From CAVOKN01 sp963696505 (GTDB lineage Bacteria; Pseudomonadota; Gammaproteobacteria; Burkholderiales; Rhodocyclaceae), in the NCBI GenBank assembly GCA_963696505.1, contig CAVOKN010000013.1, forward strand, positions 1 through 64,000: DNA of 64,000 bases, given 5' to 3'. Shown here one piece after another: positions 53,561 to 63,094 of the stretch. Made by a program: the position numbers and the translations under genes. The notes below the pieces were generated by a model, which made no database searches, had not been told where the DNA came from, and saw only the letters and a list, made by a program, of their open reading frames with translations. How positions within the stretch are numbered: position 1 is the stretch's first letter; the number at the start of each line of letters is the position of its first letter.

Positions 53561-53916
53561 CGATTTGTTAGCAATTAGACGTTATTTATCAGAATGTTGT
53601 GCGTGACCGTCAGCTGCCAAGTGGTTCAAGGGTGCTTAACCGTGGCACACAGTTTAGCGCAGAATCGGCGCAAGCTGTCTCACATTGCCCGTCCCGGACG
53701 GGACAAGCGGAGCTGACCAGCATGGCCCGGAATCAACCGCCCGCATGACCTTTTCGGCGACGGCCCGGGAAGCATCCACGGCGTCGGCACTATGCGTCAG
53801 ATGCCAAAACAGTCCTCTGTGCGATCAGTTCCTTGTTTGTCGAGGAACGCACTGGAGAACGCTGCGGCGCATTGCAGGCCTTTCATTCGCCGCGCAAGAA
53901 GACTTGCTTCGCCAGC

Positions 53917-53942
53917 AAAAAAGGGCGGCTTTCGCCGCCCTT
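53917..53942 (-). terminator. intrinsic terminator
   Basis: On the minus strand AAGGGCGGC and GCCGCCCTT form a 9-bp stem with a 4-base loop, followed by six T. It ends the unknown gene whose stop is at 53,957. The 350 bases between it and the tRNA-Pro fragment contain no recognised gene. Confidence 0.85.
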
Positions 53943-53956
53943 GAAGCGCAACTGTC

Positions 53957-54622
53957 TTACTGGCCATCCAGGAAGAGCAGCCTGCGGAAGATCGGATCTT
54001 CATTTATGACCAGGCTGTCATAGCTTCCGTCCAGATAGTCAGTCGGATCTGAGTATTTCCACTGGTTCCAGATCGTGTAGAGGAAGCTGCCACCCGGATT
54101 TGCGGTGATGGGGGACTCGGAGGCATTGGTACCCAAGGCATTCAGACGCTGCAGGAGCGTGACCGTAACCCCAGTGGCGGCAAACGTGTAGGGCAGGCCG
54201 GTGTAATCGTCACCCCAGTTGTAAGCCTGTGAGGAATACATGTCTACCGGTTCTGCCTCGGCGCCTCCTGCTACGCTGCGGTTGTCGCCGTCGTCGTAAG
54301 CGATGAAGTACTTCGACCGATCGCGGGTGTCTCCCCAAGTCACATCATGTGCCGGCTCAAAGGGAACGGCTAGATTCGGCGGCACAACCTTCAAACCCTC
54401 CAGCCTGAAGTCAGTGCTGGCATGCTTCAACAATCCGCCGGCGGGCGTATAGCGTGGATCGAGAACGGTACGCAATGGATAGTTCGTAAGGGGGGCTCTC
54501 CTGACAACCAGTGACAGATTGCGAGCGGGTTCGAACGCTCCAGCGGTGTAGTCGGTGCATACCGGTGGCCGGGGGGAACCCACTCGGACGTCATGGTCAA
54601 GGAAAAATGCCAATGTAGTCAA
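53957..54622 (-). pseudogene. protein of unknown function, 5'-truncated by an insertion
   Basis: 221 readable residues with no signal peptide and no proper start context; the frame enters the flank of an ISAs1-type transposase at its 5' end. The sequence is rich in Tyr, Asp and Asn (DVTWGDTRDRSKYFIAYDDG, MYSSQAYNWGDDYTGLPYTF, DYLDGSYDSLVINEDPIF), which looks like an extracytoplasmic beta-sheet domain. I do not recognise the family. It ends neatly at a terminator, so it is probably the C-terminal part of a larger exported protein. Confidence 0.5.
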
Positions 54623-54716
54623 CCTCTTGAAAAGTCGTTAACAATCATCGACCTCTGCACATGTCTTGTTAACTCGTCTCGAATCGGGTCTGCTTTCGTC
54701 TTTTGCGTGAGCGAAC

Positions 54717-55826
54717 ATGGCCCCGAGGAAGAAGACCACGTTGGTGCAGTGCCTGTCCGAGATCGAAGAGCCGCGGGTGGGCAACGGCAAGCGTCACGAT
54801 CTGGTGGAAGTGCTGGTGATCGCCGTGTGCGCCATCTTCGCCGAAGTGCATGGCTTCGAGGACATGGCCGAGTGGGCGCACGTCAAGGAGCCGTGGTTGC
54901 GCCGCTTCCTGAAGCTTCACAACGGGATTCCCTCCCGCGACACCTTCAACCGGATCTTCCGCATCCTCGATCCCAAGCACTTCGAGCAGACGTTCCGGGG
55001 CTGGGTGCGCGGCGTGGTGCGCGCCTTCGGTGGGCAGGTGTCGGTCGATGGCAAGAGCCTGCGCGGCTCGGCGCTGGGTGGGCACAGTGCCGTGCACATG
55101 GTTAGCGCCTTCGCCACCGGCCTGGGGATCGCCCTCGGGCAGGAGAAGGTCGCCGACAAGAGCAACGAGATCACGGCCATTCCGGCGCTGCTGCAGGCCC
55201 TGGCGATCCAGGGCTGCCTGGTCAGCATCGACGCGATGGGTACCCAGCGCGAGATCGCGCGCGCCATCCGCGACATGGGGGCCGACTACCTCTTGGCGGT
55301 CAAGGGCAACCAGCCCACCCTGCACGAGGCCCTGGAAGGGACCTTCGTCGGTCACTGGGACGAGGTCCACAACGCGGTGCAGACCGGTCACGGGCGCCAC
55401 GTGTTCCAGATCTACCGCACCCTGCCCAATACCGGCGAGGTCGATACCACCGTCTGGACCGACTGCGCCATGCTGGGGCGGGTTGATTCGGTACGCGTCG
55501 TCGAGGGCAAGGCTTCGCCCGTGGAAACGCGCTCCTACATCAGCTCGCGCACCCTGAGCACGGCAGACTTCGCTGCGGTGGTGCGCGATCACTGGGCGAT
55601 CGAGAACCGGCTTCACTGGAGCCTCGACGTGATCTTCGGTGAGGACGCCCGGCGCCTGAGCGAGGACAACGCCCCGCAGAGCTTCTCGCTGCTCACCAAG
55701 ATGGCGCTGAATCTGCTGCGCCAGCAGCCGTCCGAGGGCAAGAAGAAGAGCCTGCGCATGCGGCGCAAGCGCATCGGCTGGGATGACGATGCACGCATGG
55801 CGTTGCTGGGGCTCTCGCCACTATGA
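54717..55826 (+). CDS. ISAs1-family transposase
   Basis: An intact 369-residue DDE transposase. It has the H-repeat/ISAs1 pattern: EIEEPRVGNGKRHDLVEVLV, SRDTFNRIFRILDPKHFEQT, the first Asp in VSVDGKSLRGSA, the second in LVSIDAMGTQREIA, AVKGNQP and the Glu in DHWAIENRLHWSLDV. Complete and probably functional. The exact terminal inverted repeats were not found by eye; the element should span roughly 54.6-55.9 kb. It interrupts the unknown gene on its left. Confidence 0.9.
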   Translation: MAPRKKTTLVQCLSEIEEPRVGNGKRHDLVEVLVIAVCAIFAEVHGFEDMAEWAHVKEPWLRRFLKLHNGIPSRDTFNRIFRILDPKHFEQTFRGWVRGVVRAFGGQVSVDGKSLRGSALGGHSAVHMVSAFATGLGIALGQEKVADKSNEITAIPALLQALAIQGCLVSIDAMGTQREIARAIRDMGADYLLAVKGNQPTLHEALEGTFVGHWDEVHNAVQTGHGRHVFQIYRTLPNTGEVDTTVWTDCAMLGRVDSVRVVEGKASPVETRSYISSRTLSTADFAAVVRDHWAIENRLHWSLDVIFGEDARRLSEDNAPQSFSLLTKMALNLLRQQPSEGKKKSLRMRRKRIGWDDDARMALLGLSPL

Positions 55827-56527
55827 TGTTCGAGTGCGATCACCCCGACGTTTACTCGCGTTACGGCCTGCACACTCGCTAAGTCACCTGAAGTGACCCT
55901 TTTACATCGGAGGGCTCGCCCCAGCTGCAATCTTCCCAACCCATCGTTCCCTTAGTTCGCTCCCTCGCGTCGGAACCTGCGCAAGGGCCTGGCCCCGTTC
56001 AAGCCCGGTACCATCGGCTATATCAAGTTGGTCTAATCACAACTGCTCCGACTGCTACCGGCAGGAGCGAAAGTTGCCGGGTGGGCATCTCAGCCCACTG
56101 AGAAACTGCGCCTTTCACGGCGCACTGGAAATCCAGGCTTGCGGCATTTGCGCTGGCGAATTTTGTGATCGGCATTCGCATCGCCCTGCAACTCATGAGC
56201 GAACGTCCCGACGAAGCCTGATCAGAGAAACAGGAAGTGTTTCTGGATCATTGGTTGAGTTTGTTCTGTTGTTCTTCTGCTTCAAACGGAAGTTGTTGCT
56301 ATGGTCTGTTTGCTGACGGATACCTGCCGCCCTATCCAGATAAGGCGAGCGGCATAAGGGCCGAGTACATGACATCGTCCCCCAACATCTTCGGCATCGC
56401 TCACGCGGACGATCTCCCGCGACATTCCGGCGCCGTCGTTTAAGCCGGTTCTCCAGGCTTCACAAGGTCCTCCCCCGCATGCGAGGGAGGGTTGGGGTTC
56501 TGCCGCTCGACAGGGGAGGTGAGCCAG
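55827..56527. other. non-coding or decayed stretch between two elements
   Basis: About 700 bases with no complete gene. A short plus-strand tail reads LRKGLAPFKPGTIGYIKLV before TAA at 56,034-56,036 and may be the 3' end of a gene lost to the ISAs1 insertion. A small hairpin, GTGGGC/GCCCAC, is at 56,082-56,099. The remainder is lower in GC than its surroundings and shows nothing recognisable. Confidence 0.5.
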
Positions 56528-57083
56528 TTAGCGTATCTGGCCGCGCAGTTCGCCTCCCGCAACACCACCCGACGCGGCGGTGGTGTGTACGTTTACGTAG
56601 GTGACGCGGGCCTGCATGGCGTTCACGAGTTCATCGAAATCGCCGGCGGTGAACAATTGGGCCAAGGCGCCGGCATTCGGCGTGATGAGCCCGGTAGTGA
56701 TCGTCCCGGTCACCGTCCCGCCGGGCGTCGGGCGTCGGGCAGGCCGGAACGCCCGTCACGGGCGGCGTGCCACCGTCCGCGGGGTTGCCGCACAGCCAGA
56801 CCACGATGCCACCGTTGACGCCGGCCTGGGCTGCGTGGGTGTGGGCCATGAACACTCCGCCCTGAGTGCCGTCGTAGCTCAACTCGTAGTCAATCGTCTG
56901 GCGCCGCTTGTCGATCTTGGCGCGGAACTCCCCGCTGCCGGGGCTGGATACCGTGGGCACTTCCTGGTAGCCGCTGAGCCGGGCGTGCATCGTTTCGGCA
57001 TGGGCCGGAACGGCCGCCGCTGCCAGCGCGAGGGCGGCAAAGGGGGTTATGAGCGCTCGGATGCTGGTGTGCCTGGTGTTCAT
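56528..57083 (-). CDS. exported CHRD-domain protein (frameshifted)
   Basis: About 185 residues. ATG 57083 follows GAGAGGAG. A signal peptide (ALITPFAALALAAAAVPAHA) is followed by a single CHRD (chordin-like) domain: MHARLSGYQEVPTVSSPGSG, FRAKIDKRRQTIDYELSYDG, AHTHAAQAGVNGGIVVWLCG and, after a shift near 56,730, QARVTYVNVHTTAASGGVAG with GELRGQI at the end. CHRD proteins in bacteria are secreted and of unclear function. The break lies in a GC-rich run and is probably a read error. Confidence 0.75.
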
Positions 57084-57128
57084 GGACATCTCCTCTCTTG
57101 TCGGGTCGGGCATGCAAGCCGGGGCGGC

Positions 57129-58796
57129 CTGAGAGGCTGTGAAAATATTCCTCTGCCGCGTTCCAAAACCAGGGCAGCCCTGCGATAATGCGAAGGTCAT
57201 TTTACGATTGTGCTGACCATGGACCCACACCCCGACCTGTTTGCTGACGGAAACGAAACATCGGGCAGCGCATTGCCGACACAGAAGGCCAGGCCGGTCG
57301 GGATAGCGCGGGTGCAAAAGCCCAACCGCAAGCAACTGGAACTACGCCCCAGCGACCTGGAGTCGCTGCTGCCGCAAGGGCACCGGGCGCGGATTGTCTG
57401 GGGCTATGTCGAACGTCAGGACCTGACGAGCCTGTATGCAGGCATCAAAGCCGTAGAAGGCGGCGTCGGACGTGCCGCGATCGCCCCGGAGATTCTGTTC
57501 GCGTTGTGGCTGTACGCCACGCTCGAGGGCATCGGCAGCGCCCGTGCGATCACGCGACTGACGCAGGTACACGACGCCTACCGCTGGATTTGTGGCGGCG
57601 TCCAGGTCAACTATCACACCGTCGCCGACTTTCGCAGCCAGCAAGGCGACGTACTGGACGATCTGCTGACCGACAACCTGGCCAGCCTGATGGCGGTTGG
57701 TGTGGTCAAACTCAAGGCTGGGGCCCAAGACGGCGTGCGCGTGCGTGCCAGCGCCGGAGCCGCCTCGTTCCGCCGGGAAGAGAAACTTGAGCGTCTCTTG
57801 GCCAGCGCCCGCGAGCGGGTCGCGGCCCTCAAGAAGCAAGTCGATGACGACCCCGGCGCCGAGTCGCGACGCAAGGCGGCGGCCCAAGCGCGCGCCGCAC
57901 TGGCCCGGGAAGCGCGCATCGAAGCCGCCCTGGCGCGCTTGCCGGAACTGGCCGACATCAAGAAGCGGCAAGGCAAGAAGCCTGAAGAAGCACGCGCCTC
58001 GACCACCGACGCCGAAGCGACGGTGATGAAGATGGGCGATGGCGGATTCCGGCCGGCCTACAACATCGAATTTTGCAGCGACACCGAAAGTCAGGTCATT
58101 GTCGGCGTCGATGTCGTCACCACCGGCAGTGACATGGGGCAGATGGCCCCCATGGTGAAGCAGGTCGCGGAGCGCTGCGGACAGGCGCCGGACGACTGGC
58201 TGGTGGATGGCGGGTTTCCGGCGCACGACCAGATTGATGCCGTCGCCTCACAGACGCGGGTGATTGCCCCGGTGCCCAAGCCGAAAGCCAAGACGAAGGA
58301 CGCCACGGCACCAACCAACGCGCCGGACGATGTTCAAGCGACGCCCGAAGCGCCCGTCGATGCGCACCAGCGCAAGCCAGGAGACAGTCCTGCGGTGGGA
58401 GACTGGCGGGAGCGGATGGCTACCGATGAGTCCAAGGAACTTTACAAGCAGCGCGCGGCCACGGCCGAATGCGTCAATGCCCAGGCCAGGAACCGTGGCC
58501 TGGTGCTGTTGCCGGTGCGTGGGTTGAAGAAAGTGAAGGCGGTGGCGCTGCTGTTTGTCTTGGCGCACAACCTGATGCGCATGGTGCGGCTGGCACCCGA
58601 GTTGATCGGCATAGGGACAGGCACGTCCGGAATTCCAGAAATGGCTGGCTGAAGGCAGAAAATGCCCGGAAATCGTCGAATAGACACTCGATAGCGAGCA
58701 AATTGATGCGAATTACATATTTTATCCCGTGGCTGGGTGAATCATCCCGACGCGCTCATGGCGCCTGCGGAAATCGAAAACTTCACAGGCTCTGAG
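57129..58796. mobile_element. IS1182-type insertion sequence
   Basis: Imperfect terminal inverted repeats of 15 bases, CTGAGAGGCTGTGAA at 57,129-57,143 and the complement CTCAGAGCCTGTGAA at 58,782-58,796 (13 of 15 match), enclose one transposase gene. Target duplications were not identified. Confidence 0.7.
57219..58652 (+). CDS. IS1182-family transposase
   Basis: About 477 residues, unbroken. The N-terminal part reads PQGHRARIVWGYVERQDLTS, EILFALWLYATLEGIGSARA and YRWICGGVQVNYHTVADFRS. A long charged coiled-coil (KLERLLASARERVAALKKQV) is inserted before the catalytic core with ATVMKMGDGGFRPAYNIEF, VVTTGSDMGQMAPMV and DWLVDGGFPAHDQIDAV. The Glu is in KQRAATAECVNAQARNRGL. A GTG three codons upstream (57,210) is an alternative start. 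Apparently intact and recent. Confidence 0.88.
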   Translation: MDPHPDLFADGNETSGSALPTQKARPVGIARVQKPNRKQLELRPSDLESLLPQGHRARIVWGYVERQDLTSLYAGIKAVEGGVGRAAIAPEILFALWLYATLEGIGSARAITRLTQVHDAYRWICGGVQVNYHTVADFRSQQGDVLDDLLTDNLASLMAVGVVKLKAGAQDGVRVRASAGAASFRREEKLERLLASARERVAALKKQVDDDPGAESRRKAAAQARAALAREARIEAALARLPELADIKKRQGKKPEEARASTTDAEATVMKMGDGGFRPAYNIEFCSDTESQVIVGVDVVTTGSDMGQMAPMVKQVAERCGQAPDDWLVDGGFPAHDQIDAVASQTRVIAPVPKPKAKTKDATAPTNAPDDVQATPEAPVDAHQRKPGDSPAVGDWRERMATDESKELYKQRAATAECVNAQARNRGLVLLPVRGLKKVKAVALLFVLAHNLMRMVRLAPELIGIGTGTSGIPEMAG

Positions 58797-59030
58797 CCTT
58801 TGCTTCGATGCCGGGCAAGGGGTTAACAGCCTTCACGGAGTCCCACCCGGCAAGTCGTTGACTAGGAGCGCACTGCGGTTGTTCCCCGGGACGGGCCACG
58901 GGGAACACAATCCAGCCGACCCAGACCACAATGCTGATAGGGTGAAGTCAAGGCACGCTGGCGACGATTGGGTCGAGTGGCGACGCTGCGGTGCCAGCCG
59001 GGCAACACCTTCCGGCGCGCGATTTCAGGC

Positions 59031-59966
59031 ATGATCGCACCCCTTTCCGCCGCCTGCGCCGTGAGCCGAGCCGCCGCCAACGCCCTGATGCTCCTCGCCG
59101 CCCTGATCTGGGGGACGACCTTCGTCGCCCAGCAGCTTGGCATGAACGACGTCGGGCCCCTCACCTACACCGGCATCCGCTTTCTGCTGGGAGCGCTGTT
59201 CGTGCTGCCCCTGGCCCTGCGGGAGTACGCCAAGCTCAGGGCGCGCGGCGTCGGCTTCGACCGCCGCGACCTGCTCGCCTGGACCGGCCTCGGCGTGCTG
59301 CTCTTTCTCGGGGCGGTGTTGCAGCAAGTGGGCATCATGAGCACCACCGTTTCCAACGCTGGCTTCCTGACCGGTCTGTACGTTCCCCTGGTGCCGCTGC
59401 TCGCCTGGGCGGTCAACCGCAAGGCGCCGCACTTGTCGGTGTGGCCGGCCGCAGCCGGCAGCTTCCTCGGCATCTTCATGCTATCCGGCGGACACGTGGA
59501 CGCCCTGTCCAAGGGCGACTACTGGATCATCGCCAGCACGCTGTTCTGGGCCGCGCACGTGCTGTGGGTGGGACGCGTCGCCGCCCGCCGCGGCTCGCCG
59601 GTCATGGTTGCCTGCACACAGTTCGTCGTCTGCGGCGTGCTGGCGAGCCTGCTTGCCGTCGTCGCCGAACCGATCAGCGCCGCCGGGGTAATCGCGGCAA
59701 TGCCGGCAATCCTCTATGGCGGCCTGCTGTCGGTGGGCATCGCCTTCACGCTTCAGGTCGTCGCCCAGCGCCACACGCCGCCGGCCGATGCCGCCGTCCT
59801 GCTCAGTTCGGAACTGCTCTTCGCCGCGGTCGCCGGCGCGATCTATCTGGGCGAACGCCTCAGCCCGCTGCAACTGGCAGGAGGGATGCTGATTTTCGCC
59901 TGCATCGTCGCCGTTCAGGTGGCGCCGCTGTTCCGGCGCGAGGCCGCCGCTGCCGAAGCGAAGTAG
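59031..59966 (+). CDS. DMT-superfamily (EamA) permease
   Basis: 311 residues with ten hydrophobic segments in two EamA repeats. The first has LMLLAALIWGTTFVAQQLGM and TGIRFLLGALFVLPLAL; the second has SKGDYWIIASTLFWAAHVLW and AVLLSSELLFAAVAGAIYLG. Members export amino acids, nucleobases or other metabolites; the substrate is unknown. ATG 59031 was taken because it precedes the first helix; its ribosome-binding site is weak. It lies 230 bases after the IS1182-type element, with no gene in between. Confidence 0.85.
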   Translation: MIAPLSAACAVSRAAANALMLLAALIWGTTFVAQQLGMNDVGPLTYTGIRFLLGALFVLPLALREYAKLRARGVGFDRRDLLAWTGLGVLLFLGAVLQQVGIMSTTVSNAGFLTGLYVPLVPLLAWAVNRKAPHLSVWPAAAGSFLGIFMLSGGHVDALSKGDYWIIASTLFWAAHVLWVGRVAARRGSPVMVACTQFVVCGVLASLLAVVAEPISAAGVIAAMPAILYGGLLSVGIAFTLQVVAQRHTPPADAAVLLSSELLFAAVAGAIYLGERLSPLQLAGGMLIFACIVAVQVAPLFRREAAAAEAK

Positions 59967-60360
59967 GCGCCGTCGGGTAGCGGTCCTGATCCCGCGGCGG
60001 AGGCGGTCGCGCTCCAGGCTGGCCCGCGCCGATCCCCTCGTCATTCGCAGCACCCGCGACCGCGCCGCTGCGGCCCTGCACACCCGATTCAATATGCATC
60101 GCCAGGATGACCCGGGATGTCATCCGGGTGCATGCTATTTCGGTATTGCGCACGGGCTATCGGCCAATCTGCGGCCAAAATCAGGGAGATAAATAAGTCC
60201 ATCATTTATTTCTTATATATCAATCGGCGCTGATCGGTTATAGTTGCGCCGTCTCCAATGGCCGACCCGGCCGTGGCAAGTCTGCGGGCACAGCAGCGCA
60301 GCCTCGACAAATCCCGTCGAGCAACAAATCGCCCGCCGCAAGTTGCCGCACCCGATACTT
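59967..60360. other. intergenic region before rlpA
   Basis: No gene is seen. An AT-rich tract at 60,180-60,245 (TTTATTTCTTATATATCAAT and TATAGT) probably carries the rlpA promoter, but spacing to a -35 box is not clear. A small imperfect hairpin around GGATGACCCGGGATGTCATCC lies at about 60,105. Confidence 0.45.
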
Positions 60361-61047
60361 ATGACAAAAACGAACCGTCTGTCGTTTGTCGTGTCCCTTG
60401 TGCTGATGTCGCTCGGCGCCCTTGCATGCGGCACCGCGACTGCCCAGGGATTGCCCCAACACACCGCCATGTGGCATCCGCAGCAATGGCCCGAGTATCG
60501 GCCCGCTGCGCCCGACGCCTACTGGGGTTCGGGTCCGGAGTCCGCACCGGCGCAAACGAAGCCCGCGAATCCTGCGCCGCAGGACGCCAAACGCGCCCAG
60601 CGTCGCGGATCGAAGTCACCGGCTGGGAACACCGCGCCGGTCGAGCAGCGCGCGTCGAAGTCCAAGGCGTTTCGCAATCGGGGCATCGCGAGCTGGTATG
60701 GCAAGCGCTTCCACGGCCGCAAGACCGCATCCGGTCAGCGCTTCGACATGCACGCGCTGACCGCTGCCCACCGCACGCTGCCGCTACCGAGCTATGTGCG
60801 GGTGACCAACCCGACTAACGGCGCCTCGGTGGTGGTGCTGGTGAATGACCGCGGGCCCTACGCCCGAAACCGCGTCATCGATCTGTCCTATGCGGCGGCA
60901 AACGCCCTCGGCATCACCAAGCGCGGAACCGCCATGGTGGATCTGGAAGCGGTCGCGACCCCGCGGACGACTCTGGCATCGGCCGCTACAGTGAGGATGC
61001 CGGGCGAGGAATCGCTGCTCGCCGCGGAAACGACCGCGTTCGACTGA
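60361..61047 (+). CDS. rlpA: septal-ring lytic transglycosylase RlpA
   Basis: 228 residues. A hydrophobic signal peptide with GALACGT (possible lipobox Cys near residue 22) is followed by a Pro/Ala-rich linker and a double-psi beta-barrel domain: GIASWYGKRFHGRKTASGQR, then HALTAAHRTLPLPSYVRVTN and the catalytic Asp region VLVNDRGPYARNRVIDLSYA. RlpA cleaves naked peptidoglycan glycans at the septum. The SPOR domain found in many RlpA proteins is absent; the protein ends soon after the barrel. Confidence 0.85.
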   Translation: MTKTNRLSFVVSLVLMSLGALACGTATAQGLPQHTAMWHPQQWPEYRPAAPDAYWGSGPESAPAQTKPANPAPQDAKRAQRRGSKSPAGNTAPVEQRASKSKAFRNRGIASWYGKRFHGRKTASGQRFDMHALTAAHRTLPLPSYVRVTNPTNGASVVVLVNDRGPYARNRVIDLSYAAANALGITKRGTAMVDLEAVATPRTTLASAATVRMPGEESLLAAETTAFD

Positions 61048-61131
61048 TCGGCATCTCGGCTCGCGGAATCGGCCATCGTTCGGGAACGCGAGCCGCTATA
61101 CTTGCCGCTTCCCGTCCCATCCGAACTGCAC

Positions 61132-61437
61132 ATGCTGACAGTCAAGGCGCTACCCGAAACGCTCTCGACACAACGGCACTTCGGCCATGCGTCCGTCCCC
61201 GAATGGGCAACGCATGCCGCGCTGATCACCGGCGCCGAGTCGCTCGATAATATCGAACTGTTCGAGCACATGGTCGCTACCGTTTCGTCCCGGAAGAAGG
61301 AGGAAACCTTCGACGCCTGGGAACTGGGCATCAGCAACAGCAGGGAGCGGGTGGTGGTGTGGTGGTTCAGAAAGTCCGACGCCGATCCCACCGTCATCAG
61401 CAGCTCGAGCATCTTTCCTTTCATCCCCGGATCCTGA
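61132..61437 (+). CDS. small protein of unknown function
   Basis: 101 residues starting MLTVKALPETLSTQRHFGHA. It contains ESLDNIELFEHMVATVSSRK and ERVVVWWFRKSDADPTVISS. No signal peptide, helix or known family is recognised. It has good codon usage for the region and an intact frame. A TATACT box at 61,097-61,102 could be its promoter -10. It converges with the ACT/lysine-rich gene. Confidence 0.5.
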   Translation: MLTVKALPETLSTQRHFGHASVPEWATHAALITGAESLDNIELFEHMVATVSSRKKEETFDAWELGISNSRERVVVWWFRKSDADPTVISSSSIFPFIPGS

Positions 61438-61490
61438 GGCGGCAGCAGTCGCTGCCGCCTCGCCCCTGCGGGCAGAGCGCCGCCTGGGAA

Positions 61491-62135
61491 CTACTTCTTG
61501 GCAGTCGCCCGCTTGGCGGCAGGCTTGCGCGCCGCCGGCTTTGCCGCGGCAGGTTTGGCCGACGCGACTTTCGCGGCAGGCTTGCGGGCTGCAAGCTTCT
61601 TCGCCGCCGGCGCCTTGCTCGCCGCTCCAACCTTCTTCGCCGTTCCAGCCTTCTTCGCCGCAGCGGGTTTCTTGGCGACGGCAGGCTTCCTGGCCGCCGG
61701 CTTCTTGGCCGGCACCGCAGCCTTCTTGATCAGCGCGCGCGCCTTGTTCGCGTCGCCCGCATTCTGAAATCCGAACACGGCAACGAATTTCTTGCCCAGG
61801 CCCTGCGCGCTGAGGAAAGCGATGTTGATGCCGGCCTCGGCGATCTTGCTCGCAATGGCGTGACCGAGGCCCGGAAGGTTGTCGCCCTCGACCATCAACG
61901 CGGCGGCTGACGACGCCGCGAGTCCCGCCTCCTTGGCCGCCTTGCTGCCCTGCCGGCCCTTGACCGGGAAGACTTCCACCGTCGCCTTGCCGGGGTCGGC
62001 GGCATCGCCGTAACCAACGACCACCTGCAGGTCCGAGCCCAGCTTCGCCAGCGGGGCCAGGATCTCGGCCAGGCTGCCGGCCTTGTTCTCGACTACCTTG
62101 CGCCACAGATCGACCTTCTTCACCGTGATTGCCAT
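61491..62135 (-). CDS. ACT-like domain protein with histone-H1-like Lys/Ala tail
   Basis: 214 residues. The first 130 form two ACT-like repeats: VDLWRKVVENKAGSLAEILA with VVVGYGDAADPGKATVEVFP, and GLGHAIASKIAEAGINIAFL with FVAVFGFQNAGDANKARALI. The remaining 75 or so are Lys/Ala/Pro-rich (AVPAKKPAARKPAVAKKPA and similar), like bacterial histone-H1 or HctB tails that bind DNA. A sensory domain joined to a DNA-compacting tail is unusual. ATG 62135 begins MAITVKKVDLW. Function unknown. Confidence 0.7.
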   Translation of the reverse strand: MAITVKKVDLWRKVVENKAGSLAEILAPLAKLGSDLQVVVGYGDAADPGKATVEVFPVKGRQGSKAAKEAGLAASSAAALMVEGDNLPGLGHAIASKIAEAGINIAFLSAQGLGKKFVAVFGFQNAGDANKARALIKKAAVPAKKPAARKPAVAKKPAAAKKAGTAKKVGAASKAPAAKKLAARKPAAKVASAKPAAAKPAARKPAAKRATAKK

Positions 62136-62356
62136 TGTCCTACCTCCCTTCGAGATGGATGGAGACTTCGTCCGACCTAGTTCCCAACAGCATGCGCAGC
62201 GCAAGGCGCGCCACGAATTCGAATGGCGCGCAGTCTATCAGGCTTTTCGCATTACGCAGGCAACGGCACCCCCGGAATTGCGAACCGACAACGCGCAATG
62301 ACAAGCGCCGGCCGCTGGTCTAGTCTGCTAAGCGTCACCTCCACGGAGCGCACGCC

Positions 62357-63091
62357 ATGATCAAGCCCGTCCTTCTCGCCGGCATCGCGCTGCTGGCGAT
62401 CCTGCTGCAGGCCAGCGCGGCGACGGATGATCCGCACGTCATTGCGCGGCAGACACTGGTGGATGAGCTTGCGGCGCTCGGCCGCGCCGAGGCCGAGTCG
62501 CCCGGCGCGGGGGGCTTCGACCCGCGGGTGCTGGAGGTTCTGCGGCAGGTGCCGCGCCACGAGTTCGTGCCGGCCGCCGAAGTGCGCTACGCCTATGAAA
62601 ACCGGCCACTGCCCATCGGCCACGGCCAGACCATCTCTCAACCGTACATCGTCGCGCTGATGACCGACCTGCTGCGTACCAAGCCGGGTGAGGCGGTGCT
62701 GGAGATCGGCACCGGCTCCGGTTACCAGGCCGCGGTGCTGGCGCGGCTGACTTTCAGCGTCCATTCCATCGAGATCGTCGAGCCGCTGTACCGCGAGGCC
62801 TCCGCGCGGCTCAAGCGCCTGGGCTACGGCAACATTTTCACCCGCAGCGGCGACGGCTACTACGGCTGGCCCGAGGCCGCGCCCTTCGACGCCATCATCG
62901 TCACCGCCGCCGCCAACCACATCCCGCCGCCGCTGATCCGACAGCTCAAGCCCGGCGGACGGATGGTGATACCCGTCGGCGCCTCCTTTCTCACCCAGCA
63001 TCTGGTGCTGGTGGAAAAAAACGCCGACGGCGGCGTGACGACGCGCCAGTTGCTGCCGGTGCGCTTCGTCCCGCTCACCGGCGGGCACTGA
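62357..63091 (+). CDS. exported protein-L-isoaspartate methyltransferase-like protein
   Basis: 244 residues, a second PIMT-family protein in this window. Unlike pcm, it opens with a signal peptide (KPVLLAGIALLAILLQASAA), so it is probably periplasmic or membrane-linked. Motifs match the family: VPRHEFVPAAEVRYAYENRP, LPIGHGQTISQPYIVALMTD, LEIGTGSGYQAAVLARL and GDGYYGWPEAAPFDAIIVTA. A SAM enzyme outside the cytoplasm would lack its cofactor, so the role is puzzling. The next gene starts 3 bases later and is probably co-transcribed. Confidence 0.82.
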   Translation: MIKPVLLAGIALLAILLQASAATDDPHVIARQTLVDELAALGRAEAESPGAGGFDPRVLEVLRQVPRHEFVPAAEVRYAYENRPLPIGHGQTISQPYIVALMTDLLRTKPGEAVLEIGTGSGYQAAVLARLTFSVHSIEIVEPLYREASARLKRLGYGNIFTRSGDGYYGWPEAAPFDAIIVTAAANHIPPPLIRQLKPGGRMVIPVGASFLTQHLVLVEKNADGGVTTRQLLPVRFVPLTGGH

Positions 63092-63094
63092 TCG

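Noticed and set aside
54600..55920. Exact terminal inverted repeats of the ISAs1-type element
   Set aside because: No convincing matching ends were found by eye on the two flanks, so the limits of the element are left open.
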